This document shows positions 8,555 to 18,700 of a stretch of DNA of 64,000 bases, in pieces. This DNA is from Chryseolinea soli (lineage in GTDB: Bacteria; Bacteroidota; Bacteroidia; Cytophagales; Cyclobacteriaceae). The position numbers and the translations under genes are program-made. Every line of letters begins with the position of its first letter. Within the stretch, counting starts at the first letter, position 1. The stretch covers positions 3,968,001 to 4,032,000 of the forward strand of contig NZ_CP032382.1 of NCBI RefSeq assembly GCF_003589925.1, in the 5' to 3' direction. Under the pieces are notes generated by a model. It saw only the letters and a program-made list of their open reading frames with translations. It did no database searches and was not told the DNA's origin.

Positions 8555-11500
8555 TTTATTAAAATTCTCAGCTGCAAGGAATCGTTGTTATGAGCAAACA
8601 GAAAGCCCCGACGACCGTTCCCTAACCGGATGGGTTTTATGTTTCTGACTTCCTTCGTGTTGTTCAAGCCCGTAGCGTTTATCGTCGCGGCAAGAAAGGA
8701 TCCTTTCCCATCGCCCAATAGCACGGCGCCTCTGCCGGCAAGATATTCGCCCTGCACGGGACTTATCGAAGTGGTATTTCCAGCCAGGAGCAGGTCTTCA
8801 TGTCCATCTCCGTTGAAATCGTTCGCCACAATAGAAAATATTTTGGTGAGCTGTGCGGCATCGGGCAAAGCCTTGGCTATAAATTTCCCATTTCTGTTTT
8901 CGAAATACAAGGACGCAAATTGGTCGACGTTCGTTTTCGCGGGATAAGAAAAACCGATTTGCTTCGATAAATCCTCCATGGATACTCCTGAATAGCTTTT
9001 ATGAGTAGGGAAAACCTCCTTAAAATTTTCGGGCATTACGGTCATCATCTCGTTCCATTGTGCTACAGGATAAACGTGGCCGTCCATGGTTTCGCGCGCG
9101 GTGATGGCCGGGCTGTGCTTGCCGGATAGGCGAATGTCGGTTTGGAAGAGCCAGAGGGTTTTATATCCGGCGTGGAGGACGGAGTTGAAGCCTAAATTTC
9201 CTACGGCGAAATCCACATCGCCATCTTTGTCAAAATCGCCGGCGGCCATGCCTTGCCAAAACCCATTGAGATTTTTGATCGGGGACGTGTCATCCAATAG
9301 AGCAGACTCCCGTAGTGTTCCGTTTTCGTTGATGAACAATCTTACCGGCGTCCAATCGCCAACCACAACCAAGTCGGCATCGTTGTCTTTGTCGATGTCC
9401 AGCCATTGCGCGTTAGTGATCATGCCCAGGGACCCCATCGCCGGATGTCGGATGCTCTCGTCCGTGAACTTTCCATGACCGTCGTTGATGAGGATATAGG
9501 AGCTGGCCGGCGTTCCATATTGAAAGGGAACAACTCTCCCGCCCACAAAAAGATCGATGTCACCGTCTTTATCGATGTCGCAAGGCCGCACACAACTTTT
9601 ATTTTGAAGAAGCTTTGGAAGGGCTGCTGCATCGCGACTGAAATTTCCATGACCGTCGTTCCGGTAAAGCCGGTCCTGCTGATTTTCCATCGTGCCATAG
9701 AACTCGTTGCCGCCGGAGACCACATAGAGGTCCAGGTCTTTGTCGTTGTCAACATCGACGAAAGTCGCATCGACATCTTCAAACACAGCATCTTTATCAA
9801 AAGCAGGTTGCTTGCTGAGTTGAAAGCTTCCCTCACGTTGCTGCAGAAATAGGGCACCAGACTGGTGTTTGGCGCCGCCGACAAAGTAATCCTCCTGGCC
9901 ATCACCGTTCACATCACCCACCGCCAGCGCTGGCCCTTCACGTGAAATCAGAAAAGGAATAAGTGGTTCACGGTAGAAATCAAAGTATTCATTTTCTTTA
10001 TGCTGGTAGGCTTGGGTTGGTCCGTCTTCAAACAACGCCGGTTCGGCCGCTGCAAGTGAGGAAGGTTTCTTTAAGCTTGCATTTTTTTCATCAACAACCA
10101 ACGTCGTGTTTGATCTCACACCCTCAAGCCTTTGCCTTTTTCCCGAAGGCCATTGCACGATCAGACTGTCCACGGTGGCATTGTCTTTCAAACCAAAAAA
10201 AAGATCGTTGCTAACAGCCGAGAGAAAACCACGTGTGGGCATGACCTGTAACTTCTGATGGATGCTCTTCACAAAGAGATGCACCACCGCCCCAATGCCC
10301 CCTGTGTTTTTGCCCTCGCCGGTAAGCCGCACCGTTAAGTAATTGGAATTATTGTTTTCGCGCGTGTGATTTTTAAAGACCGAAGCCTGCCCGTTGATCG
10401 TGTTGGTGATCACATCTAGGTCGCCGTCGTTGTCGAGGTCGGCATAAGCCGCCCCACTCGCATATCCCGGAAGATCGATGCCCCACGGTTGACTTCTGTC
10501 CTGAAAATGGGTGCCGTCGATATTTTCAAAAACGCGGGAAGATGCACGGCCGTCAGGCATCATGTCGAGAGCTTTTTTTCGATGGACATCGCTCAGATCG
10601 ACGGCATAGCGGAGCGAATCTTTGTGGGCAAAGTCGAGATAGTCGAGGTCGTTCAACGCCTTGGGAATGCCGGCGGTGATGAAGATGTCTTTTTGTCCGT
10701 CGTTGTTAAAATCGGCGAGGAGGGTTGACCAGCTCCAACCGGTGGCGTGAACGCCCGCGGAAATGGATTGCTCCGAAAAATTTTTTCCGGCGTTGTTGAG
10801 TTGCAAAGTATTGTGTGTGAACTGGGCTGGATAGTGGTAACTTTTTTTATAATTGAAAAGCTCCCATGGATCTTCCGTTAAGGTCACCTTTTCGTGGGCG
10901 TTGCCGTCGGCCCGGATATCGAGCGTCATCACGTCGTCGAGCCCGTCGTTGTTGAGATCGGCGATGTCGGTGCCGTGGGTATAGCGCGAGAAGTAAGGAA
11001 AGAAATCCTTGCCCTGCTCTTTGAACGTCCCATTCTGCTGATTGATGTAGACTTCGTCGCCTTCGTAAAAATCGTTGCCCACATAGAGATCCTCCCATCC
11101 ATCGTTATTCAGATCGCCAACCGACAACCCGAGTCCGTAACTCAAGGAGGCTGTATCGATGCCCGCAGCAACGGACACGTCCTTGAACATGTCGTTGTCG
11201 TTTCTGAACAGGTGATCGACGGCGGCGTGATCGGTCAGGGTTTGGCCCATTGCCCGGTCATACGAGCGCGCAACATGTTTGGCGTGCGTGAGGAGATAGA
11301 GGTCGAGGTCGCCGTCGTGGTCATAGTCAAAAAAAGCGGATTGTGTGGCCATGCCCGAAAAGTCAAGGCCGTAGCGATCGGCTTGTTCGGTGAAAGAATT
11401 GTCGTGGTTGTTGATGTAGAGTTCGTTGGAGCCTTCCAGACCATTGAAGTTGCCGAGGGCGCAGACATAAATATCCAGCCATCCGTCGCCGTTCACATCG

Positions 11501-11871
11501 GCCAGGGTAACCCCCGTCTTCCATTCGGAGAACCCTTCGATGCCGGCGGAATGTGAGATGTCTTCAAATTTAAAATTGCCCTTATTCAGATAAAGCTTGT
11601 TGGCGCCGTGATTGGACACCAGGAAGATGTCGACAAGGCCGTCGTTGTTGATGTCGCCTGTAGCCACCCCGCCGCCATTGTAATAATAAAGATATTCCAC
11701 CACCGACAACTTGCCGAATTGCTCCGGTACAACATTTACAAAGCCGATGTGCGTCGCGGACGAATCTACTCGCTCAAATAAAGTTGATTCTTTCCGCTCC
11801 GGCGTACAACGCTGAAAAGTGCCCATGGCCAAAATTCCGGATACAAAAATGATAGCATTCCAAAGTTTCAT
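8551..11871 (-). CDS. CRTAC1-like FG-GAP/VCBS repeat protein with ASPIC/UnbV domain (first of a tandem pair)
   Basis: I chose the ATG at 11871 because the next six upstream codons are low-complexity and the start MKLWNAIIFVSG gives a normal export signal. A Cys in FQRCTPE is a poor lipobox, so anchoring is uncertain. The roughly 1106 residues contain the same series of acidic Ca-loop repeats as the downstream paralogue (DINNDGLVDIFLVSN, DVNGDGWLDIYVC, DYDHDGDLDLY). An ASPIC/UnbV module lies at about 522-594 (GGIGAVVHLF; RGFLSAVSNDLFFGL; VQWPSGKRQ), followed by more repeats. It lies just below a minus-strand terminator hairpin that separates it from susD, so it may be transcribed at a lower level or from its own promoter. 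Confidence 0.9.
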   Translation of the reverse strand: MKLWNAIIFVSGILAMGTFQRCTPERKESTLFERVDSSATHIGFVNVVPEQFGKLSVVEYLYYYNGGGVATGDINNDGLVDIFLVSNHGANKLYLNKGNFKFEDISHSAGIEGFSEWKTGVTLADVNGDGWLDIYVCALGNFNGLEGSNELYINNHDNSFTEQADRYGLDFSGMATQSAFFDYDHDGDLDLYLLTHAKHVARSYDRAMGQTLTDHAAVDHLFRNDNDMFKDVSVAAGIDTASLSYGLGLSVGDLNNDGWEDLYVGNDFYEGDEVYINQQNGTFKEQGKDFFPYFSRYTHGTDIADLNNDGLDDVMTLDIRADGNAHEKVTLTEDPWELFNYKKSYHYPAQFTHNTLQLNNAGKNFSEQSISAGVHATGWSWSTLLADFNNDGQKDIFITAGIPKALNDLDYLDFAHKDSLRYAVDLSDVHRKKALDMMPDGRASSRVFENIDGTHFQDRSQPWGIDLPGYASGAAYADLDNDGDLDVITNTINGQASVFKNHTRENNNSNYLTVRLTGEGKNTGGIGAVVHLFVKSIHQKLQVMPTRGFLSAVSNDLFFGLKDNATVDSLIVQWPSGKRQRLEGVRSNTTLVVDEKNASLKKPSSLAAAEPALFEDGPTQAYQHKENEYFDFYREPLIPFLISREGPALAVGDVNGDGQEDYFVGGAKHQSGALFLQQREGSFQLSKQPAFDKDAVFEDVDATFVDVDNDKDLDLYVVSGGNEFYGTMENQQDRLYRNDGHGNFSRDAAALPKLLQNKSCVRPCDIDKDGDIDLFVGGRVVPFQYGTPASSYILINDGHGKFTDESIRHPAMGSLGMITNAQWLDIDKDNDADLVVVGDWTPVRLFINENGTLRESALLDDTSPIKNLNGFWQGMAAGDFDKDGDVDFAVGNLGFNSVLHAGYKTLWLFQTDIRLSGKHSPAITARETMDGHVYPVAQWNEMMTVMPENFKEVFPTHKSYSGVSMEDLSKQIGFSYPAKTNVDQFASLYFENRNGKFIAKALPDAAQLTKIFSIVANDFNGDGHEDLLLAGNTTSISPVQGEYLAGRGAVLLGDGKGSFLAATINATGLNNTKEVRNIKPIRLGNGRRGFLFAHNNDSLQLRILIK

Positions 11872-11880
11872 AGCAGCAGC

Positions 11881-11916
11881 AAAAAACAAAAAAGAACCGG
11901 GAGAATCCCGGTTCTT
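11881..11916 (-). terminator. Rho-independent terminator downstream of susD
   Basis: An 11-bp perfect stem (11892-11902 with 11906-11916, loop of 3) is followed on the minus strand by a T-rich tract (TTTTTTG...). It sits between the susD stop and the start of the first FG-GAP gene. It should end or attenuate the susCD transcript, allowing partial read-through. Confidence 0.85.
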
Positions 11917-11949
11917 GTAAGCATTTATTCGATAGGAATGAGCGACAGA

Positions 11950-13428
11950 TTATTGCGGATAACCAAAGTTCTGAGTGAGGTTCGGGTTAAGCGCGATCTG
12001 GCTTTGCGGGATCGGGAAAAGCCGCAAGTATTCCTGTGTAACGGGTTTGAAGCCCCAGGCATTCTCAAATTTTCCAAAGCGGATCAAGTCCTGGCGACGG
12101 TGATATTCCCAGGCCAGTTCGCGGCCGCGTTCGGCAAGGATGTCGTCGAGGCTCATGATTGTGAAAGCGTCTACGCCTCTTTTGCTGCGCACGGCATTCA
12201 CATCATCCAAGGCTTCTCCCAGGTGCCCCAGTCGTTGGTGGGCTTCCCCACGCATGAGGTATACATCCGAGATCCGGTAGATCACAAAGTCGTTGCTCAT
12301 ATCAAAGGTAGCACCACGCTCCACTTCATATTTCACACTGCGATAACCTGCCAGGCGGGCATCGGGCCCCGCGGGCATCTTGAAGGAAGGAATTTCCTTC
12401 GTGAGGATGGCGGGTTGCGTGTCGTCAAACAATGCTTCACCGCTGGAGCTATAGATTTGACCGGTCAGCCACATTTGTCTCCGTACGTCGTCCGGTTCGA
12501 ATGTATCGTAGAACTCCGCATAGGTGCAATAGCCGTTCCAGGGAGCAGAACCCAGGTCGTAGGTTAACTGATGCAGATAATGCAAGGTCGACATCTGCAA
12601 GTAGAGGCCGGTGCGTTGAGATTTGTCAAACGGCGTCGACAAAATGATCTCCGTTGAGTTTTCGTTGTTCACACTGAACGTAGAAAGAAAATCGGTGGCA
12701 ATGGTGAATTGTCCCGACTGGATAATGGCGTCGCATTGCTCGATCGCTTTGGCCCATTGCGGGGTGCCGGTGTAGACTTCTGCGTTGAGGTAAAGCTTCG
12801 CCAGAATCATATGTGCCACATACTTCGAGATGCGACCATACTTGGCCCGCACATCCGTAGAAAGATTGGGCAGGGCGTCCAGCAATTCTTTTTCAACAAA
12901 AGCATAAACCTCTGCGCGACTGCTTTGCGGAGGGGAGTCGGTGCCGACACTTTCGGAAATGAGCACATTGCCAAAATTGTCGAGGGCCTCATAGTGGTAA
13001 AAAGCGCGAAGGGCTTTCAATTCGGCCTGTGCCTCGGGGCTTTGAAATCCGGGGTTGGCGATCTTTTGATTTACCTTGGCGATGTTCGAATAGATCCAGT
13101 TCCAGAGGTTGTCGAAGCCATAGAAGCTCGTGGGCCAGGTGTGTTCGGTCATGAACTTCCACTCCGGTTCTCCCCAGTCGCCACCACGGGTGGGAGCGAG
13201 TTCTTCGTCGGTTACGCAATTCAAAAGCTCGAAGGTGCTGAAGTAACCCCCTAAGCCAGTATAAAGCGGGCCGATGAGCGTGTTCAGTTGCCCTTCGGTT
13301 TGTCCGTATTGATCTTGTGGGATCTGATCATAGACCGTTTCATCCAGGTTCGTACAACAGAGGTTGAAGCCGATCATCAGGATCGAAGCGTAGGCCACTT
13401 TTCTTTTGATAGCCAGAAAATTTTTCAT
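11950..13428 (-). CDS. SusD/RagB-family nutrient-binding outer-membrane lipoprotein
   Basis: The 492-residue protein starts at the ATG at 13428 (MKNFLAIKRKVAYASILMIG). The longer open frame upstream overlaps susC and has no signal. The export signal ends in a Cys pair (NLCCTNLDE), consistent with lipidation. Typical SusD features follow: the early NTLIGPLYTGLGGY region, the TPR-like helices (LKALRAFYHYEALDNFGNV), and the C-terminal block with ISDVYLMRGEAHQRLG and ELAWEYHRRQDLIRFGKF. It forms the lid of the SusC transporter. It lies 10 bases after susC. The ligand cannot be read from sequence. Confidence 0.95.
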   Translation of the reverse strand: MKNFLAIKRKVAYASILMIGFNLCCTNLDETVYDQIPQDQYGQTEGQLNTLIGPLYTGLGGYFSTFELLNCVTDEELAPTRGGDWGEPEWKFMTEHTWPTSFYGFDNLWNWIYSNIAKVNQKIANPGFQSPEAQAELKALRAFYHYEALDNFGNVLISESVGTDSPPQSSRAEVYAFVEKELLDALPNLSTDVRAKYGRISKYVAHMILAKLYLNAEVYTGTPQWAKAIEQCDAIIQSGQFTIATDFLSTFSVNNENSTEIILSTPFDKSQRTGLYLQMSTLHYLHQLTYDLGSAPWNGYCTYAEFYDTFEPDDVRRQMWLTGQIYSSSGEALFDDTQPAILTKEIPSFKMPAGPDARLAGYRSVKYEVERGATFDMSNDFVIYRISDVYLMRGEAHQRLGHLGEALDDVNAVRSKRGVDAFTIMSLDDILAERGRELAWEYHRRQDLIRFGKFENAWGFKPVTQEYLRLFPIPQSQIALNPNLTQNFGYPQ

Positions 13429-13438
13429 AGTCGTCGTT

Positions 13439-16400
13439 TTAAAAAGTAAGGTTAACACCAAGCTGGAAGGATCTGGTTTTTGGATACACATTGCTGTAGT
13501 CCATGCCGATACTGTTTGGCGTTGCAAGATCGGTACCCAGGTCACCCTTCACTTGTAATTCAGGGTCTATACCTTTGTATTTCGTGATCACAAACAAATT
13601 GTTTCCCGCCACATACACACGGGCGTTTTTAATGGCATTACCACCCACGGGGATGTTGTAGCCCAGTTGCCAGTTGTCGAGGCGCACGAACGATCCGCTT
13701 TCCAACCATTGGTCAGACAAGCCCGGTATGCTGTAGTTTGCCGGATACTGATCGATGTCGCGGAGCATGTTGTTTTCCAGGATGCTTCCCGAAAGGGTCA
13801 GGTTAGACCGCAGGTTGTTGATGATCTTGTTTCCAAAAACACCACGCAACTGGAAGGAGAAATCGAAATGCTTATAGGTGAACGTGTTGATCCACGAAAC
13901 GGTGGCTTTGGGAATGCCCGAGCCTTTCTCAAACTTCTTGGCGCTGCCATAATCGGTGGTCACGCCACCGTCTTCGGTTTCGTACTGGATGAGTCCATTT
14001 TCGTCATACCCTCTGAAATGAGGAATATAAAATTCACCCATCGGGTGGCCTTCGCGCAATTGGGAAGCCGTGATCAGACCCAACCCGCGACCGTTGAAGT
14101 TATTGTATAAGATTGTGCCAGACTCATAGCCGGCACCGCTCAATTTCTCAACCCTGTTTTTGAATGCGGAGCCTACAACTCGTGTATTCCAACGGAAGTT
14201 GTCGCTGCTGATCGCATCGCCACCAATCGACAACTCGATCCCCTTGTTTGACATCTCGCCTACGTTGGCCAATTGATTTTTTACATAGAAGTTGCCATTC
14301 ACAGGCACGGTGTAGTTATACAACATGTCCTTGGTGCGCTTGTCGTAGACTTCCAACGTACCGGTAATTTTTCCATCAAAAAGTTCAAAGTCCAATCCCA
14401 GGTTCAATTGCTCCAACACTTCCCACTTCAGATTCGGGTTTGCGTTTTGCGTGATGTCAACACCGGGCAGGAACGCTTTCAGGATCGGATCGTAGTAGGT
14501 TGCCCCTGTACCATCGATTTGTCCATAGAGGAGCAAAGAGCGATAGGAATCAACACCCTCCTGGTTTCCGGTCTGACCCCAGCCGGCGCGCAGTTTCAAA
14601 TAGTTGAGCGTGCTGCCACCGGAAAGAAAACCTTCATTGCTGAGTGTCCATCCCGCAGCCAGTGAGGGGAAAGTACCCCATTTGTTGTTCGCTCCGAATT
14701 TCGTACTACCGTCACGTCTTACCGTAGCAGTGACATTATACTTGTCGCCAAAGTTCGCTGTGGCCCGTCCAAAAAATGAAACGAGCGTGCTGGTGTTCTT
14801 ATAGGAGGAAGTATAATTGCCCTGTGGTCTTACGAGGGTTCCTTGATACGCCTGGAGCTTGTTGTAGCCGTATAGGTTATACAAGCCGATATCGGCCAGC
14901 GCTGCATTGCCGATATTGTTCATGGCGCCAAAGCCGTCGTTGATAAAACCCTGATAAGAATAGCCGCCCAACACGGTCAGGTTATTGGAGGCGCCAAAGT
15001 TCGTCTTATACTGCGCGGTCAACTCCATGAGTTTGTCGTTGGACTGATCGAAGTTTTGTGAAACCTGGCCCAGATTTCCCAGGTAGGCTTTGGTGTTCAC
15101 GTTGTACGCTTGTGCCTCGCGGGTCTGATTGCTCTTTAACGCACCGTTCACGCCCAGTGTAAGTCCCTTCACGATCTCGTATTTCGCATTCACGGCGCCC
15201 ACCAGGATGGTGTTGTGGCTTGGATGCTGATAATTCTGCTGCATCGCTACCGGATTGTAAAGGTCGAAGCTGCCCGGCACTTCATAGTAAGTACCGTCAG
15301 TGTTTTTGACAGGCAGGGTAGGCAGGAACAAAATGGCGCGATTGACAACATCGTCGTTCGATAGATTCGAATTGACGCTGGTGATGGCCAGGTTGTACTG
15401 AACCTGTAATTTGTCATTCAATGCTTTTTGGTCCACATTGATACGACCCGTGATCCGTTCGAAGTCCGTATTCTTCACGATACCTTCACGCTTCATGTAA
15501 TTTAAGGAGCCGCGATAGGAAAGCTGGGACGTACCGCCCGCGAGCGCGAGCTCGTGGTTGTTCGTGTATCCCGTGCGGGTGATCTGTTTCATCCAGTCCG
15601 TGCTGTAACCGTTTCCGTTGGCGTCGGTGGGAAACTTCAAACCGTCGCTCAGGGACGCAGGGCCTTTGATGCGGGTAACTTCGTCCCGGTATTCACCGGC
15701 GTTCAACAGGTCGAGGCGCTTGGAAATGTTTTCCATAGCGACGTAGTTGTTAAACGAGATGGTCGGCTTGCCGTCTTTGCCGCGTTTGGTGGTGATCATG
15801 ATCACACCGTTGGCAGCGCGCGAGCCGTAGATAGCGGAGGCGCTGGCATCTTTCAACACGTCGATCTTGTCGATGTCGGACGGTGAAATGCTGTTGATGG
15901 GCACGCCAATAACGCCGTCCACAACATAGAGCGGGTCGCTACCACCGGCCAGCGACGTGTAGCCTCTCAGTCGCACGGTGGGTGCTTGATTGGGATCTCC
16001 CGAAGGCTGGGTGATGTTCAAGCCGGCAACTTTTCCTTGAATGGCTTGCAGCGGGTTTGGATTGACCCCTGCATTAAAATCTTTTTGCGACAGGTTGGTG
16101 ACTGAGCCGGTGAGGTCCTTTTTCTGAACAGTGCCATAGCCCACCACGATAACTTCTGCCAGCGACGTTGCGTCTGGAACGAGGCTGATGTTGATGCTGG
16201 TCTGGTTACCTACCGCAACCTCCTGGCTAACATACCCAACAAAGGAAATCACCAGGGTGGTGTTTTCTCCAACCGCGAGGCTGAATTGGCCCTCCGCATC
16301 GGTAACCGTCCCCGAAGACGAGCCCTTGACCAAAATGTTGGCCCCTGGAAGCTGCATATTGTCATCGGCTGATGTAACTTTTCCGGTAATGGTGCGCTCT

Positions 16401-16477
16401 TGAGCAAGCGTCCAGCCCGGAGAAAGCAGGATCAGCAGACAAAGCATGCCTTTAAAAATGTGATAGAATTTTAACAT
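13439..16477 (-). CDS. SusC/RagA-family TonB-linked outer-membrane transporter
   Basis: A 1012-residue protein, the usual size. In order: signal peptide (to about residue 25, ...GWTLAQ), a CarboxypepD_reg-like beta-sandwich (about 27-110, ITGKVTSADDNMQLPGANILVKG), the plug (about 115-235, with VVGYGTVQKKDLTGSV, LRGYTSLAGGSDPLYVVDG and ASAIYGSRAANGVIMITTK), and a 22-strand barrel ending in an aromatic residue (FQLGVNLTF). It imports an oligomeric nutrient with SusD. It is first in the minus-strand cluster susC-susD-FG-GAP-FG-GAP and is divergent from a cupin-AraC regulator 168 bases away, which may control it. Confidence 0.96.
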   Translation of the reverse strand: MLKFYHIFKGMLCLLILLSPGWTLAQERTITGKVTSADDNMQLPGANILVKGSSSGTVTDAEGQFSLAVGENTTLVISFVGYVSQEVAVGNQTSINISLVPDATSLAEVIVVGYGTVQKKDLTGSVTNLSQKDFNAGVNPNPLQAIQGKVAGLNITQPSGDPNQAPTVRLRGYTSLAGGSDPLYVVDGVIGVPINSISPSDIDKIDVLKDASASAIYGSRAANGVIMITTKRGKDGKPTISFNNYVAMENISKRLDLLNAGEYRDEVTRIKGPASLSDGLKFPTDANGNGYSTDWMKQITRTGYTNNHELALAGGTSQLSYRGSLNYMKREGIVKNTDFERITGRINVDQKALNDKLQVQYNLAITSVNSNLSNDDVVNRAILFLPTLPVKNTDGTYYEVPGSFDLYNPVAMQQNYQHPSHNTILVGAVNAKYEIVKGLTLGVNGALKSNQTREAQAYNVNTKAYLGNLGQVSQNFDQSNDKLMELTAQYKTNFGASNNLTVLGGYSYQGFINDGFGAMNNIGNAALADIGLYNLYGYNKLQAYQGTLVRPQGNYTSSYKNTSTLVSFFGRATANFGDKYNVTATVRRDGSTKFGANNKWGTFPSLAAGWTLSNEGFLSGGSTLNYLKLRAGWGQTGNQEGVDSYRSLLLYGQIDGTGATYYDPILKAFLPGVDITQNANPNLKWEVLEQLNLGLDFELFDGKITGTLEVYDKRTKDMLYNYTVPVNGNFYVKNQLANVGEMSNKGIELSIGGDAISSDNFRWNTRVVGSAFKNRVEKLSGAGYESGTILYNNFNGRGLGLITASQLREGHPMGEFYIPHFRGYDENGLIQYETEDGGVTTDYGSAKKFEKGSGIPKATVSWINTFTYKHFDFSFQLRGVFGNKIINNLRSNLTLSGSILENNMLRDIDQYPANYSIPGLSDQWLESGSFVRLDNWQLGYNIPVGGNAIKNARVYVAGNNLFVITKYKGIDPELQVKGDLGTDLATPNSIGMDYSNVYPKTRSFQLGVNLTF

Positions 16478-16645
16478 AAGATCGGTGTTTAATAAAGTGG
16501 TACTAAATCCTGCATAATTTCCCTCTACCGGGCGGGCTTTTAGTAGTGGAATTTTTCCATTTCTTTCTGAATCTTATCATTTTTCAATGGTTTGCGATGC
16601 CGATATCGCGATGGTTTCAGAAGTTTTTAGGAAATTAAACCCCTG

Positions 16646-17524
16646 ATGAAGGTTCCCAGATTTATAAAAATCCAATTTCCCGAAAACAGGTCTTTCGACG
16701 TCGTTAAGGTGGTTCGCCCTTATTTCGTAGTGCCGTGGCATTTTCACCCCGAGATCGAGATCATGCTGGTCACGCAGGGACAAGGCACCCGCTTTGTAGG
16801 CGACAGTGTGGAGCGTTTCGAGGCAACGGACCTGGTGATGTTGGGCCCCAACCTGGCGCACGTGTGGAAAAGCGACGACACCCATTTCAAAGGCAATCAA
16901 TTCAGCCTCGCCGAAGCGATCTATATTGTCTTCACGCACGATTCATTCGGGAAGGAATTCTTTTCTGTTCCGGAAATGGACAAAGTGCGGGAATTGTTGG
17001 TGCGCTCTCAAAAAGGAATAAAATTCGGCGCGGCCACAAAAAAACAAATGGTGTCCAAATTCCAGGAAGCGCTCACGTTGAAGGGAACCGAGCAGTTCTT
17101 TTTGTTTATGGACATCCTGCAAATTCTTTCGGAGAGCACGGACTACAGCTACCTCTGTTCGGAACACTACAAACAAAAATTAGACGCCTCCGATTTGCAC
17201 CGGCTCGACAGCGTGCTGGATTACTTGCTGATCAACTTTAAAAACGATATCAAACTCGAAGACGTGGCCAGTGTAGCCAACATGTCGGTCAACGCCTTCT
17301 GTCGTTATTTCAAGGACCGGACCAACAAAACCGCGATCCAATTCCTCAACGAGATCCGGATCGAACACGCTCACAAGATGCTGACGGAAACACAATTCAA
17401 CGTCGACCAGATCAGCGTCGACAGCGGATTTAAAAATGTGTCCAACTTCTATCAGCAATTTCAAAAAGTGACGGGCGTTTCGCCGCTAAAATTCAGAAAG
17501 GAACACAAGGACAAATTTTTCTGA
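16646..17524 (+). CDS. AraC-family transcriptional regulator with N-terminal cupin
   Basis: The 292-residue protein has a cupin sensor domain at about 25-110 (PWHFHPEIEIMLVTQGQGT, then GDSVERFEATDLVMLGPNLAHVW). An HTH_18 double helix-turn-helix occupies about 185-290 (LEDVASVANMSVNAFCRYFK, then ISVDSGFKNVSNFYQQFQKV). This is the XylS/AraC layout used for sugar-responsive activators. It is divergent from susC, which makes the SusCD cluster a likely target. Its stop codon is only 3 bases from the stop of the convergent MFS gene. A related cupin-AraC protein is at 23510-24391. Confidence 0.92.
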   Translation: MKVPRFIKIQFPENRSFDVVKVVRPYFVVPWHFHPEIEIMLVTQGQGTRFVGDSVERFEATDLVMLGPNLAHVWKSDDTHFKGNQFSLAEAIYIVFTHDSFGKEFFSVPEMDKVRELLVRSQKGIKFGAATKKQMVSKFQEALTLKGTEQFFLFMDILQILSESTDYSYLCSEHYKQKLDASDLHRLDSVLDYLLINFKNDIKLEDVASVANMSVNAFCRYFKDRTNKTAIQFLNEIRIEHAHKMLTETQFNVDQISVDSGFKNVSNFYQQFQKVTGVSPLKFRKEHKDKFF

Positions 17525-17527
17525 TCG

Positions 17528-18694
17528 TCAGGAAGTCGCCGGGCGCTGAACGGACTTCACCGTAAACGCCAGGAGCACCACGATGAGGGCCACCACAAAA
17601 AAGTTTAAGAAGAAAATGGAAGCGATCGGCATGTGTTGATCGTATAAAAATCCAGTCCAGAAATTTCCCGTGATCTGACCGATCCCAAAATAGGCCGCAT
17701 ACAAAAGGGATTGCCCCGTAGCTCTCCACCGCACCGCCACCAAACGGTTGGTATATTCCACACCCGCCACCCAGAACAACGACCACGAAAGGCCGTGCAG
17801 AATTTCGATCGGTAATGCCATTTCCGGCACGTGCACAAGGCTGTACAACAACAACCGAAGCGCTGTGGCCGCTGTGGTGAGCAGCAGCGTGTTGCGGAGA
17901 CCGATCCGGCGAATGATCGCGTCGCTGAAATAAAAGAACGGGATCTCACACAAACCCTGCAACGAGAGCCCAAACCCCACCAGCGATGCGGAGGCACCAT
18001 TCTCCTTCATGTAGATCGAATAAAAATTCCAGATCGTGGTCGCCGCCGCAGACACCAGGAAGAAGGCCATCAAAATAACCAGCAGCGAGGGCGTAACGAT
18101 CTCGCGAAGTGCCGACCCGAACGAAAATTCTTCAGTCGATTTTTCCTTAGTGTATTCATGGGGGATCGTGATCGAAAGAAAGAAAACCAGCAACAACGAA
18201 GCACCCGAATACAGGAAGATCACGCGCGTGTCCAGGGCGTCGATAAAGTAGCCGATCACAATGCCCGTAACCGCCCATCCCGCCGCGCCGGCCAATCGCA
18301 CGCTTCCATAACTAAACGTGGGGTCGCGTTGCGTGAGTTGTAAGGTGAGGCTGTCCATGACGGGTTGCAGGCCGTTGTAAAAAACGGACATGAAAACGGT
18401 CATCACCACCAGCATGCCAAATGAGGCATCGAGTTGTAGTAAAAAGAAAGCGATCGTTGCCATGAGGCTATACACCATCATGCTTCTTCGAAAACCCCAC
18501 CGGTCGGCCAACATGCCCACGAAAGGTTGGACCAGAAACATGCTGATGGGCGTGACGCTGAGTATGATCCCGATCTGGATACCGGAAAGTCCGCGGGATT
18601 TCAGGTTGTCGGCAAACAAAGGAAGCCATGAAGCTGTGCAGCTCAGGATAAGAAAATAAAGTAACCGTAAACGGTTGACCTCTGTAAGCCGCAT
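17528..18694 (-). CDS. MFS transporter (MFS_1_like type)
   Basis: The 388-residue protein has about twelve membrane helices. The cytoplasmic loop between helices 2 and 3 reads GMLADRWGFRRS, the standard MFS motif A region. Overall it resembles the 3-phenylpropionate/nucleoside/LacY-like group of proton symporters. The start matches MRLTEVNRLRLLYFLILS. It is 6 bases downstream of the NagB-type deaminase gene on the same strand, so the two form an operon. Context suggests import of an amino sugar or related carbohydrate; the substrate is an inference only. Confidence 0.88.
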   Translation of the reverse strand: MRLTEVNRLRLLYFLILSCTASWLPLFADNLKSRGLSGIQIGIILSVTPISMFLVQPFVGMLADRWGFRRSMMVYSLMATIAFFLLQLDASFGMLVVMTVFMSVFYNGLQPVMDSLTLQLTQRDPTFSYGSVRLAGAAGWAVTGIVIGYFIDALDTRVIFLYSGASLLLVFFLSITIPHEYTKEKSTEEFSFGSALREIVTPSLLVILMAFFLVSAAATTIWNFYSIYMKENGASASLVGFGLSLQGLCEIPFFYFSDAIIRRIGLRNTLLLTTAATALRLLLYSLVHVPEMALPIEILHGLSWSLFWVAGVEYTNRLVAVRWRATGQSLLYAAYFGIGQITGNFWTGFLYDQHMPIASIFFLNFFVVALIVVLLAFTVKSVQRPATS

Positions 18695-18700
18695 AAATTG

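Noticed and set aside
13429..13545. Longer N-terminus for SusD
   Set aside because: The extra 39 codons overlap the 3' end of susC and would bury the lipoprotein signal that starts at 13428.
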